Source: Schizochytrium sp. TIO01 (taxonomy: Eukaryota > Sar > Bigyra > Thraustochytrida > Thraustochytriidae). From it: a DNA stretch of 64,000 nt. A program made the position numbers and the translations under genes. Where the stretch lies: contig SMSO01000025.1 of NCBI GenBank assembly GCA_004764695.1, positions 3,876,102 to 3,940,101 of the forward strand, written 5' to 3'. This document shows positions 42,388 through 53,065 of the stretch, piece after piece. Below the pieces are notes generated by a model. That model did no database searches. It was not told where the DNA came from and was given only the letters and a program-made list of their open reading frames with translations. The number at the start of each line of letters is the position of its first letter. Position 1 is the first letter of the stretch.

Positions 42388-42521
42388 TTATATATATATA
42401 TATGTATATATGTATATGTATTTATTCATTCACTGTTTATTCATTTATTTGTTTATTTGTTTATTCATTTATTTATTTATTTGTTTATTTGTTCATTTAT
42501 TTGTTTATTTGTTTATTTGTT
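42388..42521. repeat. TA and TTTATTTG low-complexity tracts
   Basis: An (AT)n/GTATAT stretch is followed by about 100 nt of TTTA/TTTG/TTCA tetranucleotides. Confidence 0.9.
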
Positions 42522-43390
42522 TGGAGAAACACAGTTCAAAAGAAAGGACACCCATAGGGTTTGGGGTAGTAGCGGTTTAGCATCACTCTCTCAGCAGACC
42601 GATCGACCTTATTGACCATGTCCCACGCACCTGCGAGTCCCAGTGGGATTTAAGGAGGGTCATGTGCCTCCGGTCCCCACAACAGAAAGAAGAGGCGCAC
42701 GGGACACAGTGTATACTTCAGTGACTCGTATATCGTGCGTTAGAAGGTGGTGCGGAAATAAAGAGCCGCGATGGCCCTCCTTCCAGACTGGCAAAAGGAG
42801 GCGCGATGCGGCCGTGAATGCGGGTTGTGCAGTCCAGACAGGCACCTCTAAAAGAGGCCTATTTCGTACGTTAAAACGGGCCCAAAAGACCGCGGGGTGG
42901 ATAAGGGCTTTTTTAGATGCACCGCTCTTGTTCAGGGAGGGAGGGAAGAGTGAAACCTGATGTTTAAGCCTTGCAAGGCAGTGCAAATTGTGATTAAAAA
43001 GGGATACCAGCCAGAGCTGTGACCCTCACCGCGACCTCACAGGTTTTTAAAGTCTACATTGGCAGAAACTATGAAGAGGACCATCGTGGCTCTGTGATGG
43101 TCATTTTTGCAGGACCTCGAGATTCCCTGAATTCTTGCTATAAAGGTACGTGCTGAACGAATAAGGAACGATCGAAGAACTGAGTTGGGCACGAATGAAT
43201 GAAGGAATGACCGAAGGCAACTCACTGATTGCGCTGGAGGTGGCCAGCAATTCTTGTACAGAAAGTAATTCGTAAAGTTCTTCACGGGCTTTGGAGGCTC
43301 GCGAAAATCTGAATATTGAGATCCTGCGTGCAGTCGCGATTGAGGCAACGTTTTCAAGCTGTGTGAGATCCCTCTGGGAAGGTATTTGAC

Positions 43391-45196
43391 ATGGTGTCCA
43401 TGAAGGTGCTCTTCGGCAGCCAGACCGGGTCCGCCGAAGAGGTGGCGGAGAGAATTGCTAGGGACGCCTCGCGGCGGAACTTTGGCGATCATGTTCCTGT
43501 AATTGCACTCGATTCGTACAAACGTGAGGATTTGATTCAAGAAAAGCTTGTAGTCTTTGTGGTATCCACAACCGGAGATGGAGAACCACCTGATAACATG
43601 CGCCAATTCTGGCGCTTTATCATGCGGAAAGGACTCCCTTCAGATGTTCTGTCAAACTTGCAAATCGTAGTCTTCGGATGTGGTGATTCTAGTTACGCTC
43701 AATATAATGTAATGGCAAGAAAGCTTCGCTCGAGGTTGCTGCAACTCGGCGCTACAGAAATTGCAGACCGTGGTTTTGGAGATGATCAAAGTTCTTATGG
43801 TCTTGAAGGTGACCTTGACACCTGGCTCCCCAATATGTGGACCCAAGTCCTTTCTCATTACCCTCTTCCACCCGGCTACGCTATTGACGAGTCTCCAAGA
43901 TTATTTGAGCCTCGCAATGCTGAGGTTGCTGCTCATGAGAATGATGGTGTTCAGCCACCTGGAGACAAGGAATCGTGGTCCTCGTGGCAAACCTCAGTGA
44001 GTGCGCGTGCCCCATTTGGCACATACCAGGATCAGGCCTGGGATTCTGTGTTAACATGCAATCGTCGAGTCACTGCCGATGATTGGGATCAAGATGTTCG
44101 ACACCTGGAGCTGGAGTTCAGCTCTGAACTTCCATATGCGGCAGGGGATATTGCCGTCGTGTATCCAGAGAATGCTATAGAGGATACCCGCCTTGCCAAG
44201 ACCTTGCATAAACTGGACTTGCCTGGGCTTGACACTGTTCTGGAGCTTGATCTTCCTCATGTGCCAAAGAAGTTGACAATGCGAGAGCTTTTGCATCGCT
44301 ACCTCGACATTCTTGGTACCCCAAGACGTCGCTTTTTTGAAGCTCTTTCATTCTTCACGCCTGATGAAGACGAGAAAGAAAAGCTTGAAGAAATGTGTTC
44401 CAAGGAAGGCAACGATTTATTTCATACCTACTGCAAAAAGGAGCGCAAGAACTACCTCGACGTTTTCGATGATTTCAACACGGTCAAGCCACCTCTTCGC
44501 TACTTTGTGGAAATGATTCCACTCTTGCAACCACGTGAATACAGCATTAGTTCTTCTCCGTGTGCTCATGGACAGCGCGTTTTGCACCTCACAGTGGCAA
44601 TGTTGGAATACGTTACACCCTGGGGACGACACAATACGGGTGTTGCATCGCGTTGGTGGGCCTCCTTGCCTGTGGGGTCACACGTTTTGTGCCAAATCAA
44701 GCGTGGAACCTTGCGTATTCCTGATGACCCCAACGCGCCAATGATTCTTGTAGGACCTGGTACAGGCGTCGCTCCTATGCGCGCTCTTGCATACGAACGC
44801 CAACAGCCTAATGTACATCTTTACTTTGGATGCCGCTCAAAAGTAAAGGATGACTTTTACCATGATGAATGGGAAAGCATGGTTGAGCAAGGGAAACTCG
44901 GCTCGATTCGTACGGCTTACTCACGGGATGACCCAAAGCGTAAGGTCTATGTGCAACGTCTGTTGCGCGAGGATGGAGAAAAAATTGCCGACCTTTTGCT
45001 TCAGCAGGATGCTGTGTTCTATATTTCTGGTAATGCGAAGCAAATGCCTCGAGACGTAAAAGATACCGTGCAAAGTGTTCTTGCCAAAGCCCTTGAAAAG
45101 GAGGGTATTGCTTCCGCGGATGCTAGCGAACAGGCAGCCAAGGTAATTCAAATTCTTCAACGTAAGAATCGCTTCAAGACTGAGGCCTGGAACTGA
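43391..45196 (+). CDS. NADPH-dependent diflavin oxidoreductase, Tah18/NDOR1 type
   Basis: A 601-residue soluble electron-transfer enzyme. The N-terminal flavodoxin domain (FMN) begins with VLFGSQTGSAEEVAERIARD and continues with STTGDGEPPDNMRQFW and VVFGCGDSSYAQYN. A central FAD-binding domain follows, with REYSISSSP near 385 in the RxYS FAD motif. The NADPH domain has MILVGPGTGVAPMRALAYE and LYFGCRSKVKDDFYHDEW. The size matches NDOR1/Tah18 (about 600 residues), shorter than cytochrome P450 reductase and without its N-terminal membrane anchor. Known role: Tah18 passes electrons from NADPH to Dre2/CIAPIN1 for cytosolic iron-sulfur cluster assembly. The start could be Met1 or Met4 (43400). No introns are seen. 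The same-strand amidase follows after about 840 bp and is not functionally linked. Confidence 0.95.
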   Translation: MVSMKVLFGSQTGSAEEVAERIARDASRRNFGDHVPVIALDSYKREDLIQEKLVVFVVSTTGDGEPPDNMRQFWRFIMRKGLPSDVLSNLQIVVFGCGDSSYAQYNVMARKLRSRLLQLGATEIADRGFGDDQSSYGLEGDLDTWLPNMWTQVLSHYPLPPGYAIDESPRLFEPRNAEVAAHENDGVQPPGDKESWSSWQTSVSARAPFGTYQDQAWDSVLTCNRRVTADDWDQDVRHLELEFSSELPYAAGDIAVVYPENAIEDTRLAKTLHKLDLPGLDTVLELDLPHVPKKLTMRELLHRYLDILGTPRRRFFEALSFFTPDEDEKEKLEEMCSKEGNDLFHTYCKKERKNYLDVFDDFNTVKPPLRYFVEMIPLLQPREYSISSSPCAHGQRVLHLTVAMLEYVTPWGRHNTGVASRWWASLPVGSHVLCQIKRGTLRIPDDPNAPMILVGPGTGVAPMRALAYERQQPNVHLYFGCRSKVKDDFYHDEWESMVEQGKLGSIRTAYSRDDPKRKVYVQRLLREDGEKIADLLLQQDAVFYISGNAKQMPRDVKDTVQSVLAKALEKEGIASADASEQAAKVIQILQRKNRFKTEAWN

Positions 45197-46038
45197 TAAT
45201 AAAAGCCGTGCGATCCAATCTTGTTGAGCTCTAGGTTCCATGAGAATTATGAACTGCCTTTCTCCAGGAAAAGCAATTGATAGTATTTACTTGTATTATG
45301 ATGAAACTGCCTTATAGTAGATGTAGTTTTTTCTTTTCTTTTTTCACTTCTTCTTCTTCTTGTTTTTTGTAATGCCAGGGTATGCCACAATTTAGTCTCA
45401 AATGAGCGCGAAGTCCTCTAGTTGACTTGTTTAATCTCAGTTTGCTTAAAACATTTAACAACCTTTGCCTTTTGAGTATTTTGAAGATTGAACCTGTTTC
45501 TTCTGACAATGGAAACCTTTGCTTTGGTCTCCTTACACCTTTTCTCTCGGTTCTTTCTAAGTTTTTAAATCTTCATTGCCATGACTGAGCAATTGAACAC
45601 GTCACGGCGCTTTAGTTTCAAATGCTTTCTAAGTGACGTTTCTCTTATGTCTTTCCGCTATTGGACAAAAGAGATATTTGGATCTATTAATTAGCACGTG
45701 TGCACCCGAGCTTCGTACTACCAGAACCAGAAGCAGGGAGGTAGGGTACCTCAGTAAGTATCTAGTATTGCTATGTAAGTAAGTGTAGGTAGATACCTAG
45801 TTCCAGCAAGAGAAGTACCCACATTTTCCAAACCAAACTTATCCATGGGGCACCGTGAAGTACACATCATAGCAGAGGAGCGACTGGAGACATTCATGTT
45901 AAGCCTTAAGTGGTCACACGCAAGGCGATTACCAAAACATAATCACTTGCGAACGCAAGCACGTGTGATAGCATAAAGCTGTTCAGGCTATTTCTTGAAT
46001 TGGCTCGTTCCGCTTGTGAGTTGTTCGCCACAAGTTCG
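45197..46038. other. Intergenic region with GTAG motif cluster
   Basis: 840 bp without a gene. Direct and inverted GTAGG/GTACC/GTAAGT/GTAGGTAG elements cluster at 45740-45800, resembling the cluster before the acyltransferase gene. Confidence 0.6.
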
Positions 46039-47850
46039 ATGGCAAAACTTTCAAGTGCCCAAAGGGCAACGCGAGAACGCAAGCTAAAGGTTCGTGATGA
46101 GGGCCGCCAACAGCTCATAGAGTTTACCAATGATCACCCTGATCTTGTGCTACCGCTCGAAGAACAGCGCAGAATTCTGCAACTTCGAGCTGTCCAGCTT
46201 GTTAAGGAGATTAAGCAAGGGAAGATCTCAGCTGAGCAAGTCATGGTGTGCATGTGCTTACTTGCAAAGCAGGCTGGCGAAGCTTTGGCTGCGACAACGG
46301 AGGAAATGTTCATGCAAGCTATTGACCAAGCCCGCGCAGCAGATGTAAAACTTGCAAAACTTGGTCCATCTGGATGTGGTCCACTTCATGGCCTACCGAT
46401 CTCCATTAAAGACCATATTGATGTGGAGGGCGTGGACTCTACAGCTGGCATCTTCGCACGTGCATTTGACCCACGTCCACGAAATGCAGCTCTTGTTCAA
46501 GCTCTCGTGGATGCCGGCGCTATTCCATATGTGAAGTCGAATGTTCCCTTGAGCCTGATGCTCCCCGAAAGTATGAATGACCTCTGGGGTCGTGCCCTTA
46601 ATCCTTGGAACCTTGATCGTACCCCCGGAGGATCTTCGGGAGGCGAAGGCTCGTTAGTGGCCTGTGGTGCAAGCTTTTTGGGTATCGGCACAGATATAGG
46701 TGGTTCTATCCGGATTCCTGCGCACTACTGCGGGCTTGCTGGCTTTAAGCCTACGCCCATGCGTGTGAGCTCCTTAGGATCAAGTGCTCCCCAACATGAT
46801 CGCCGCAATGGTCAGCAGCTTATACTTGGTTCACCTGGTCCGCTTGCAAGATCTGTCGAAGACCTTGAAGCAGTTCTTGCAGTCTGGTGCCAACTTGGTT
46901 CTGCAATGTATACCCAGGATCCATACCTTGCACCCGTACCATTCCGGTCTCTTCGTCCTCCCACAAGAGTCCCATCTCAACGAATCGGCATAATCAGAAG
47001 CGATACATGGTTTGATGTTGCCCCTTCATGTGCCAGGGCTCTTGATGAGGCCTGTGAGGTCTTGACATCTTTGGGTCACGAACTAGTGGAGTTTGAGATT
47101 CCTGGTGGTTGGGACTTTGTAGGACTCTACTTGGGAGCCATGAGCGCAGAAGGAGGTTTATTGAATATGAAGAGTGGACTTGAGGGCACCCCTTTCTTAG
47201 ACGAATACCGCGAACTAGAAAGAATTTCAAAAGCCCCAGCTTGGTTGCGTCGTTCAGCAGCCCCGATACTTCGATCAAGTGGTGAGACACGCAAAGCTTT
47301 TGGATTCGAAATTGCCCGAAAACGAACAGTGATGGAATATTTTGAGCTTACCAAAGACATTGAGAAGTATCGCATGGACTTTATCGAAGCCATGCAGGCT
47401 GAGAGACTTGACGCTATAGTGTGCCCTGGAGGGACCCTTCCTGCGCTACCGCATACGGTGTCAAAAAAATTATCTGTGGCGCAATCGTTGACTTACCTCT
47501 TCAACTTATTGCACTTTCCAGCAGGCACAGTACCAATCAGTACTGTCCATGAAGACGAAGAGATTTCTGTTACTGCTTCCAAATTTTCAGATGATTGGCA
47601 AAAGAAAGCGGAAGAGACCTTGAAGAATACCCGGGGTTTGCCTTTAGGTATCCAAATTGCTACAAAACCTTTTGAAGACGAGTTATGCCTTGAAATAATG
47701 CGTCAAATTGACGAGAATGTCACTTTGGAAAAAGAGTACCCTTTCATTATTGACTCTCCATTCGTATCGTCTCTGTCCTCAGGAACGACTCCATTGGAAG
47801 AAGGAGACACAAAGGCTCAGACATCCAGTTCAGGATCTTGCCAGGATTAG
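46039..47850 (+). CDS. Amidase-signature hydrolase, FAAH-like
   Basis: A 603-residue serine hydrolase of the amidase signature family, closest in layout to fatty-acid amide hydrolases, which cleave N-acyl ethanolamines and other fatty amides. The full Ser-cisSer-Lys triad is visible: Lys124 in PISIKDHIDVEG, Ser199 in the glycine-rich TPGGSSGGEG, and nucleophile Ser223 in GIGTDIGGSIRIPAHYCGL. The 24-residue gap between the two serines is the same as in mammalian FAAH. About 95 residues precede the core (charged helix with KLKVRDEGRQQLIEF), as in FAAH, but I see no clear N-terminal membrane helix. The frame is open upstream to 46000, but the first ATG is at 46039. The C-terminal tail is Ser/Thr-rich. 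Substrate is inferred; other amidases of the family remain possible. Confidence 0.9.
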   Translation: MAKLSSAQRATRERKLKVRDEGRQQLIEFTNDHPDLVLPLEEQRRILQLRAVQLVKEIKQGKISAEQVMVCMCLLAKQAGEALAATTEEMFMQAIDQARAADVKLAKLGPSGCGPLHGLPISIKDHIDVEGVDSTAGIFARAFDPRPRNAALVQALVDAGAIPYVKSNVPLSLMLPESMNDLWGRALNPWNLDRTPGGSSGGEGSLVACGASFLGIGTDIGGSIRIPAHYCGLAGFKPTPMRVSSLGSSAPQHDRRNGQQLILGSPGPLARSVEDLEAVLAVWCQLGSAMYTQDPYLAPVPFRSLRPPTRVPSQRIGIIRSDTWFDVAPSCARALDEACEVLTSLGHELVEFEIPGGWDFVGLYLGAMSAEGGLLNMKSGLEGTPFLDEYRELERISKAPAWLRRSAAPILRSSGETRKAFGFEIARKRTVMEYFELTKDIEKYRMDFIEAMQAERLDAIVCPGGTLPALPHTVSKKLSVAQSLTYLFNLLHFPAGTVPISTVHEDEEISVTASKFSDDWQKKAEETLKNTRGLPLGIQIATKPFEDELCLEIMRQIDENVTLEKEYPFIIDSPFVSSLSSGTTPLEEGDTKAQTSSSGSCQD

Positions 47851-48358
47851 ACTGCATCTATTCCCCTCCTTTCTATTTTTCTTTTTCTTTTTAAAAGCCA
47901 GTTTATGTTCACAATCACTCTTCATCATTTACACTCGCCTTGACGTCTTGAATCACAATAGCTTCACGTTGCCTCTGTTCTTACATGGCTTAACGAATGA
48001 GTTAATGTCTACAGAAGTTGATTCCAAAAAGGTGTTGACCTTATAGACAGGTCAACGGTTCGCTAGCTCCGAGCTCGTTCACAGTTCTTTAGCTCCAAGC
48101 TCTTGTAGTAAATTCATCGCTCAGACACACGCCAAGGTCCTGTAGCAATTGAGTGATTGTTTTGGCTCGAGTTTTTACCGTAGCTAAACGATGTTAAGGA
48201 GCTGCCTCTGACTAGTGAGAGTGGTCCGAGTGGTCCTATACGTAGCTAGGAGCCTAAGTAGGCACTAAGAAAAGAACTACTCCAAGGCCTCGTTTTAAAA
48301 ATTGATAAAGATTTCTCCAAATCCAAATCAGAAGTCCAAGTTACCTCCACTTGATAAG
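47851..48358. other. Intergenic region
   Basis: Short, T-rich after the amidase stop (47868-47895). No supported ORF; it holds the promoter of the SNARE gene. Confidence 0.6.
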
Positions 48359-48934
48359 ATGTCGAGTGGCAGCGCATGGCAGAACGCCGCGGCCCATGCA
48401 GAGGCCTCGCTGCGGAGCGCTCGCGCAGCAGTAGCCCGGGGCTGGCGCGACGGCGCCGATGGCGGCTCTGCAGCCCTAGATGAAGCCCAGGTTCGCCTGG
48501 ACGACCTTGATGCCCTCGTGTCTGCTCGAAAGACCGCTCCAGTATCGTATACGCAGGCTCAACGCACATGCGATAGGCTCAGAGCAGAATGGTCCCGCAT
48601 TGTAGGTGAATTTAATGCGAATGGAGGACACGTTTCAGACTCCACTGTTGTAGCAGTGCAGCAAACTGCAGTGCAACAACAGGACCGGCAGCTAGACGAG
48701 ATCGCAGCACAGCTTTCGCGTGTAGGCCAAATTGGGTCTGGGATCCATGAGGAGGTCACCCTGCAGACAGGACTGCTGGACGAGCTTCAAACTGGCATGG
48801 AGGAAGGCGTCAGGCGTGTTGGTGAGGCAAATAGGGAAGCTGGAGAGGTAAAGGATGCAGGTTCAACGTGCAAGCTGTGGATGGCAATCATTGTGCTCAC
48901 AATCATACTTATACTTCTTATAGTTCTTGCATGA
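48359..48934 (+). CDS. Qc-SNARE, syntaxin-6/8/10 type
   Basis: A 191-residue tail-anchored membrane-fusion protein. An N-terminal helical region (about 5-85; AWQNAAAHAEASLRSARAAV, then DEAQVRLDDLDALVSARK) resembles the syntaxin-6 N-terminal bundle. The SNARE motif follows at about 105-165 (QQQDRQLDEIAAQLSRVGQI), with a glutamine in EEVTLQTGLLDELQ at the zero-layer position, as expected for a Q-SNARE. A C-terminal hydrophobic anchor (LWMAIIVLTIILILLIVLA) ends the protein with almost no lumenal tail. It probably acts in Golgi, endosome or trans-Golgi fusion like syntaxin 6/8/10 and plant SYP5/6. The ATG at 48359 is chosen because the upstream frame lacks an ATG. No introns. Compartment is inferred from family only. 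Confidence 0.88.
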   Translation: MSSGSAWQNAAAHAEASLRSARAAVARGWRDGADGGSAALDEAQVRLDDLDALVSARKTAPVSYTQAQRTCDRLRAEWSRIVGEFNANGGHVSDSTVVAVQQTAVQQQDRQLDEIAAQLSRVGQIGSGIHEEVTLQTGLLDELQTGMEEGVRRVGEANREAGEVKDAGSTCKLWMAIIVLTIILILLIVLA

Positions 48935-49343
48935 GGTTTGTAGCGTCTCTATAATCTAGGGCTATGTTTTATGCAGAGATGAAGAAACAACGCGGTGTGT
49001 TGTATATGCCCATGTGTTGATACATGAAATTGATCGTCTTTGCATAACTAGCAAGCAAGGATAGGAGCTTGTTTAAATAGTATAGTTATTCCTGATCTTT
49101 TGAGTGTGAATTGATGTAACAATGACTGTATCACCCGTATGCCATTAAGACAGGTCAAAAGTCGCACTTCCTTATCTTTTAAAGGGTCAAGAACAAGCTT
49201 AATTTTTGTGTAAAATATACAGAACAGTGATGACACAACAGTGATTCAGGGGGGACCAAAATGCAAAATGTCAAGCACAAAAGGGTTTAAAGGTCCCGTG
49301 ATAAAGAATTAGCAATAAACATGAAAAGTCTAAAAGAAATATG
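48935..49343. other. Convergent intergenic region
   Basis: About 410 bp between the SNARE (+) and TFIIF alpha (-) stops. AT-rich, no supported gene. Confidence 0.7.
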
Positions 49344-50939
49344 TTAAATGTACTCTTGTTTTAATTTAGCCTGCATTGCACCACTGATAGGATCATTGCC
49401 GACAATAGCAACGTCCTTGACAATTGTCGAAAGATGCTGCTGAGCCTCCTGCTTCTTGAAGCCGACTTGTTTGAGGAGCTTCTTCTTGGTACCCGTTTTT
49501 AAGAGCTTCTCAATATCAATGGTGCCGCCTTCGCTACGCATAATCTCAAGAATGGCTGCACGGAAGGCCTCCACGCCAGTGGCAGGTTTACGCTTGCCAG
49601 ATGAAGAGCCTGCTGCTGCTTTCGATGCGCCAGAACCAGCTGCTCCGCTGGAGCTGGATGCAGTGGCTTCTCCGGGCTGGCCAGACTTGTTTCCGGCAGC
49701 ATCGCCGCCGGCCCCTGTGGACGATGTCGCGGCAGATCCATCTGCAGAGGTATTGGCGCCACTTCCCGAAGCATCGTTGCCTTCCTTAATGACCTTGGCG
49801 CGGGCTTCTGCCTCTGCCTGCTCGCGTTCACGCTGTGCGTCGAGGGGAGTACGGCCAACTCTAGCACGTGAGTTATCTTCATCGTCGTCGTCTTCCTCCA
49901 TGGCATCTTCGTCTTCGTCTTCTGCAAACTCGTCATCAGAATCCTCCTCATCATCAGAAATAGCCTCCTGAAGATCTTCTGCGCCGTCGATAAGATCCTC
50001 TTCGTTGTTGTGCAGTTGCTCCTCTTCCTGAAGAATGGCGCCGTCATCCTCGTCATCTTGAAACTCTTGCTGATAGTCCGCATCTCCAGTACCTTCTCCG
50101 CGTCCCGCGTCCTGGCGATCGATGGCAAGCACATCAATATCCTCTTCGTCATTGCCTCCATCTGAGTCATTCTCGAGTCCTACATCTCGACCTCTCATTT
50201 TCTTGTTCGTCCGAATCTCTGCATCATCGTCACTCATGAGCAGCTCATCTCCATCTGCATTTGCATTTGCCTCCTTCTTAAATGAAGGTTGTCTTGGCGC
50301 ACCTTTTCTCATCGCTTCATGAGATCCCATTTTTTCCATCTCCTCATCGCGCATACGTTGCCTGCTTTCCAAGAACTTGGCAACATTGCTCATGGAGGCC
50401 TTGCTGTCCTGCAGCTTCTTTACCTCGCTCACGCTCAGCGTGTGATAGTTGGGCGGTTTCTTGAACTCTACCCACTCATGCACAGGCACCATTCTGAAAG
50501 GTTCGCTTGGGTTGCTTTGGGGCGGCGGAATCATCACATAATACCTCGCAGATTGAGCTTCAACGTGCCCATATAGTACGTTTTTCTTTTTGCGGTCTGT
50601 GAGGACCCAACGCGTCTCTTTTCGGGCTTTGTATTGACGGCGTTTTTTGAAAGGCCTTGGGTCCTCATCGTCGTCGGGCTCGCTCTCGGAGCCTTTATCC
50701 TCGCCTATTTCCTCTGCCTTGAGATGTACAGGAGCAGGCCAAGCCTTTGTGCCAAAGGGAGGGTAGATCTTGTCCTCAGCGTCCTCTAGAAGCTTGGCCT
50801 TGACGGCCTTGTCCAGTTCGACCTTGGCGTATGGGAACTGGGCATTGTAGTACTTGCGTGTATCTGCAAAGGAAGAGCGCACTTCAAGCTCCGTATAAGC
50901 GGGCGCTTGTGCGTCCGAGCTCGACGAGGAGGAGCTCAT
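49344..50939 (-). CDS. Transcription initiation factor TFIIF alpha subunit (RAP74/Tfg1)
   Basis: A 531-residue nuclear protein, the large subunit of TFIIF, which binds RNA polymerase II and helps initiation and elongation. The N-terminal dimerisation region includes TRWVLTDRKKKNVLYGHVE, SARYYVMIPPP and FRMVPVHEWVEFKK, which match the beta-barrel that pairs with TFIIF beta. A long acidic, disordered middle follows (about 225-360; runs such as DEDEDAMEEDDDDEDN), then a Ser/Ala/Gly-rich linker. The C-terminal domain (about 460-531; EIMRSEGGTIDIEKLLKTG, KKLLKQVGFKKQEAQQHLS) is the winged helix that contacts the CTD phosphatase Fcp1 in other species. The start ATG at 50939 is followed by a poly-Ser stretch. 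Intronless. The BET protein gene lies upstream on the same strand, 2.1 kb away. Confidence 0.92.
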   Translation of the reverse strand: MSSSSSSSDAQAPAYTELEVRSSFADTRKYYNAQFPYAKVELDKAVKAKLLEDAEDKIYPPFGTKAWPAPVHLKAEEIGEDKGSESEPDDDEDPRPFKKRRQYKARKETRWVLTDRKKKNVLYGHVEAQSARYYVMIPPPQSNPSEPFRMVPVHEWVEFKKPPNYHTLSVSEVKKLQDSKASMSNVAKFLESRQRMRDEEMEKMGSHEAMRKGAPRQPSFKKEANANADGDELLMSDDDAEIRTNKKMRGRDVGLENDSDGGNDEEDIDVLAIDRQDAGRGEGTGDADYQQEFQDDEDDGAILQEEEQLHNNEEDLIDGAEDLQEAISDDEEDSDDEFAEDEDEDAMEEDDDDEDNSRARVGRTPLDAQREREQAEAEARAKVIKEGNDASGSGANTSADGSAATSSTGAGGDAAGNKSGQPGEATASSSSGAAGSGASKAAAGSSSGKRKPATGVEAFRAAILEIMRSEGGTIDIEKLLKTGTKKKLLKQVGFKKQEAQQHLSTIVKDVAIVGNDPISGAMQAKLKQEYI

Positions 50940-53065
50940 AGTGGACGGGCAGCACGGAGACAGATATTGATTTGCTTGCTTCGTCTCCTTCCATATAATT
51001 TTTCTAACAACTCAAAAAAAGATTATTTTACCATTTTCTTTGTTTATTTTTTAACGAAAGACATCTACAATCGCAGAGATGGCTGCGATTTGGCCTTCCA
51101 AAGCAGAAATTAGATCTGACGTTGGTAAGTTTAAACAAATTAGGTTACCTTTGCGTAGTTGAAGGGCCCTCTGCTCAATCTCAATGTTAGGATCTACTAA
51201 GGCGGAGCATTTTCTTGGATAATTTGAGAAAACATCAAGATGAAGTGATCTTTCTGATTCGAGGGTTGGTGAATAAACCCTTGCGCCTAAAATAATATCC
51301 GGCAAAAAGGATGATTTTGCTTGCTAGTACATTTAAATAAAAGGTGAATAGCTCGTTTATATTGCAATCTATCCAATCATTAAAACGGAGATGTTTTACT
51401 TTTTAGCCAGGCTAAAATAATGTTCGATCTGAATATGGAGTTCAAGATGTTGGTAAGACACGAACAGATCGTGAAGCTATTTTTTTTTTAAAGATGAAAT
51501 ATAATTCATTTTTGCCTAACGTGAGATTGTCTATTCATTTTAGTGAAATAAAGCAGGGGCTTGCATACTTTGGATTGCCTAAACCATTCTTTTCAATACT
51601 TTTATTTGCTTTTTTTACATCATGATGCAGGCGAGGTTGTTTTGATGAGGGATTCCTTAACTAGCTTTTGATCAGATAGAAGTCTTCGGAAAGTGACGGA
51701 GTGGAAGTAAAAGAAAAAATCTGATGTTTTAATTCATCTGTAGTTTATTACAAGCGTGTAGAGAGTTTCCCCATTTTAAAAATACAGTGATCGGTTAAGA
51801 CTCCACACAGCTGAGCATCAGCAAAACTACCACTTTATAGCATGCATGGCATATCTTTTGTAGCAAGGATCATGGTGGCGGCTTGATGTACATCCTTGAA
51901 ATGTTGTCACACGCTCCAGGACCCACCCCTCATGAATAAGAGCATTCCCAAAGGAACAAGGAGTGATACCTCTTAACAGGTATGGTGACAGATGAATCTC
52001 TGCTCAGCATGAATAGTAGATTAGGAATAAAATGCTCGTATGGAATCTTCTTGCTTCCACCCGACTAATTGAAGAATCATGTGCAGCATTGTAAACGTCT
52101 GAGAAGGGATATGATTAGACCTAGAGAGCTAGACAGAAGTCGAAACAAAAGTATCGAAAGCTGAATTGAAAATGCCCAATAGGATGCTAAAAGCCAATAT
52201 CTTAATTGATACATGAGGAGGCAAGCAAATCGAACCTCTCCAAATTTGTATGAAGTAGATCATGTAAAATGAGTTTCTTCACGGTGAAACTCAGCACAGA
52301 ATTGACAGATCTCAAACTATCAAAGTCTAAGGTTACCATGCCTTCCTAAGTCTTCAATCTAAGGAAGGATCTTGACTTCGTGGTGCCAATCAACTTACTT
52401 GAGTTTTCACAAGTGAAACGCAAGGGATTTTCAGCAGCAAAAGTTCTAAGTAACTACCAAGGAATGAGACTCCCTCAGCGTTCGTTTCATGCCAAGATAT
52501 CATTTCACTGTAAAAGTTAAAGAAAGCTACTATCACTGCCTCAATGCACAGGTTTTGGCAAAAATGGTTTCATCATATAAGGTCTTGTTTTTCGCCTATC
52601 CTACATCTCTTTAAATCCAAACTTAAAATAGGAAATAGTTCTATCAAAATTTCAAAAAAAGGATAGGACGAAGATCTGATATTTCAAAAAATAGTAGGTT
52701 TTGTTTAAAGGGAGAGTCTTTTTGAAGTTATTTAGTTAGAGTTGTCGGTGTGGTGATGCAAATGCATTTTTGTTTGGACAGGTAGAAAGCCTCTGCTACA
52801 TCATCATTGGAATTTCATCATTAAAACCTGAGGGATGATAGAAGAAAGAAAGCTTGCTGAGGGTGCGCACGAACAACGAACATGGCGTTGCAGAGTAGTA
52901 TTTACCAATAATGATTTATTGATGGGGAGGAGCCTTGTTATTTCGTATCGCACAACGTGCATACGAGAAAAGTCAGCCATGAGCGAGAGAAAGCTAAGAC
53001 ATCAAACAATAAATTTCATCCTCTATGCTAGTCTCAAGAGGGTCGAAAATGCTTGTGTACCAATA
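50940..53065. other. Gene-free stretch
   Basis: 2.1 kb between the start of TFIIF alpha and the stop of the BET gene, AT-rich. A minus-strand open frame at 51051-51305 reads fairly protein-like (LRKGNLICLNLPTSDLISAL) but has no ATG, and a TAG closes it upstream. No other candidate. Confidence 0.55.

Larger units (their letters stand above)
39930..43390. other. Gene-poor gap with simple repeats
   Basis: 3.46 kb without a confident gene. Content: a TGAC run (40305-40339), GAAT/GATT tracts (41301-41383), ACATACAG/A and ATTC tracts (41501-41637), a GC-rich coding-like island (41671-41934), and TA/TTTATTTG tracts (42388-42521). A GC-richer block at 42590-42960 has a non-repetitive ORF on each strand but no motif. 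No rRNA or tRNA was recognised. Confidence 0.5.

Noticed and set aside
42590-42990. Possible structured RNA or gene in a GC-richer, non-repetitive block
   Set aside because: No rRNA or tRNA signature was recognised, and the ORFs on both strands have no motif.
51051-51305. Minus-strand 84-codon frame, fairly protein-like
   Set aside because: It has no ATG, an upstream TAG in frame, no recognisable motif and no splice partner I could find. Kept only as a remark in the intergenic entry.
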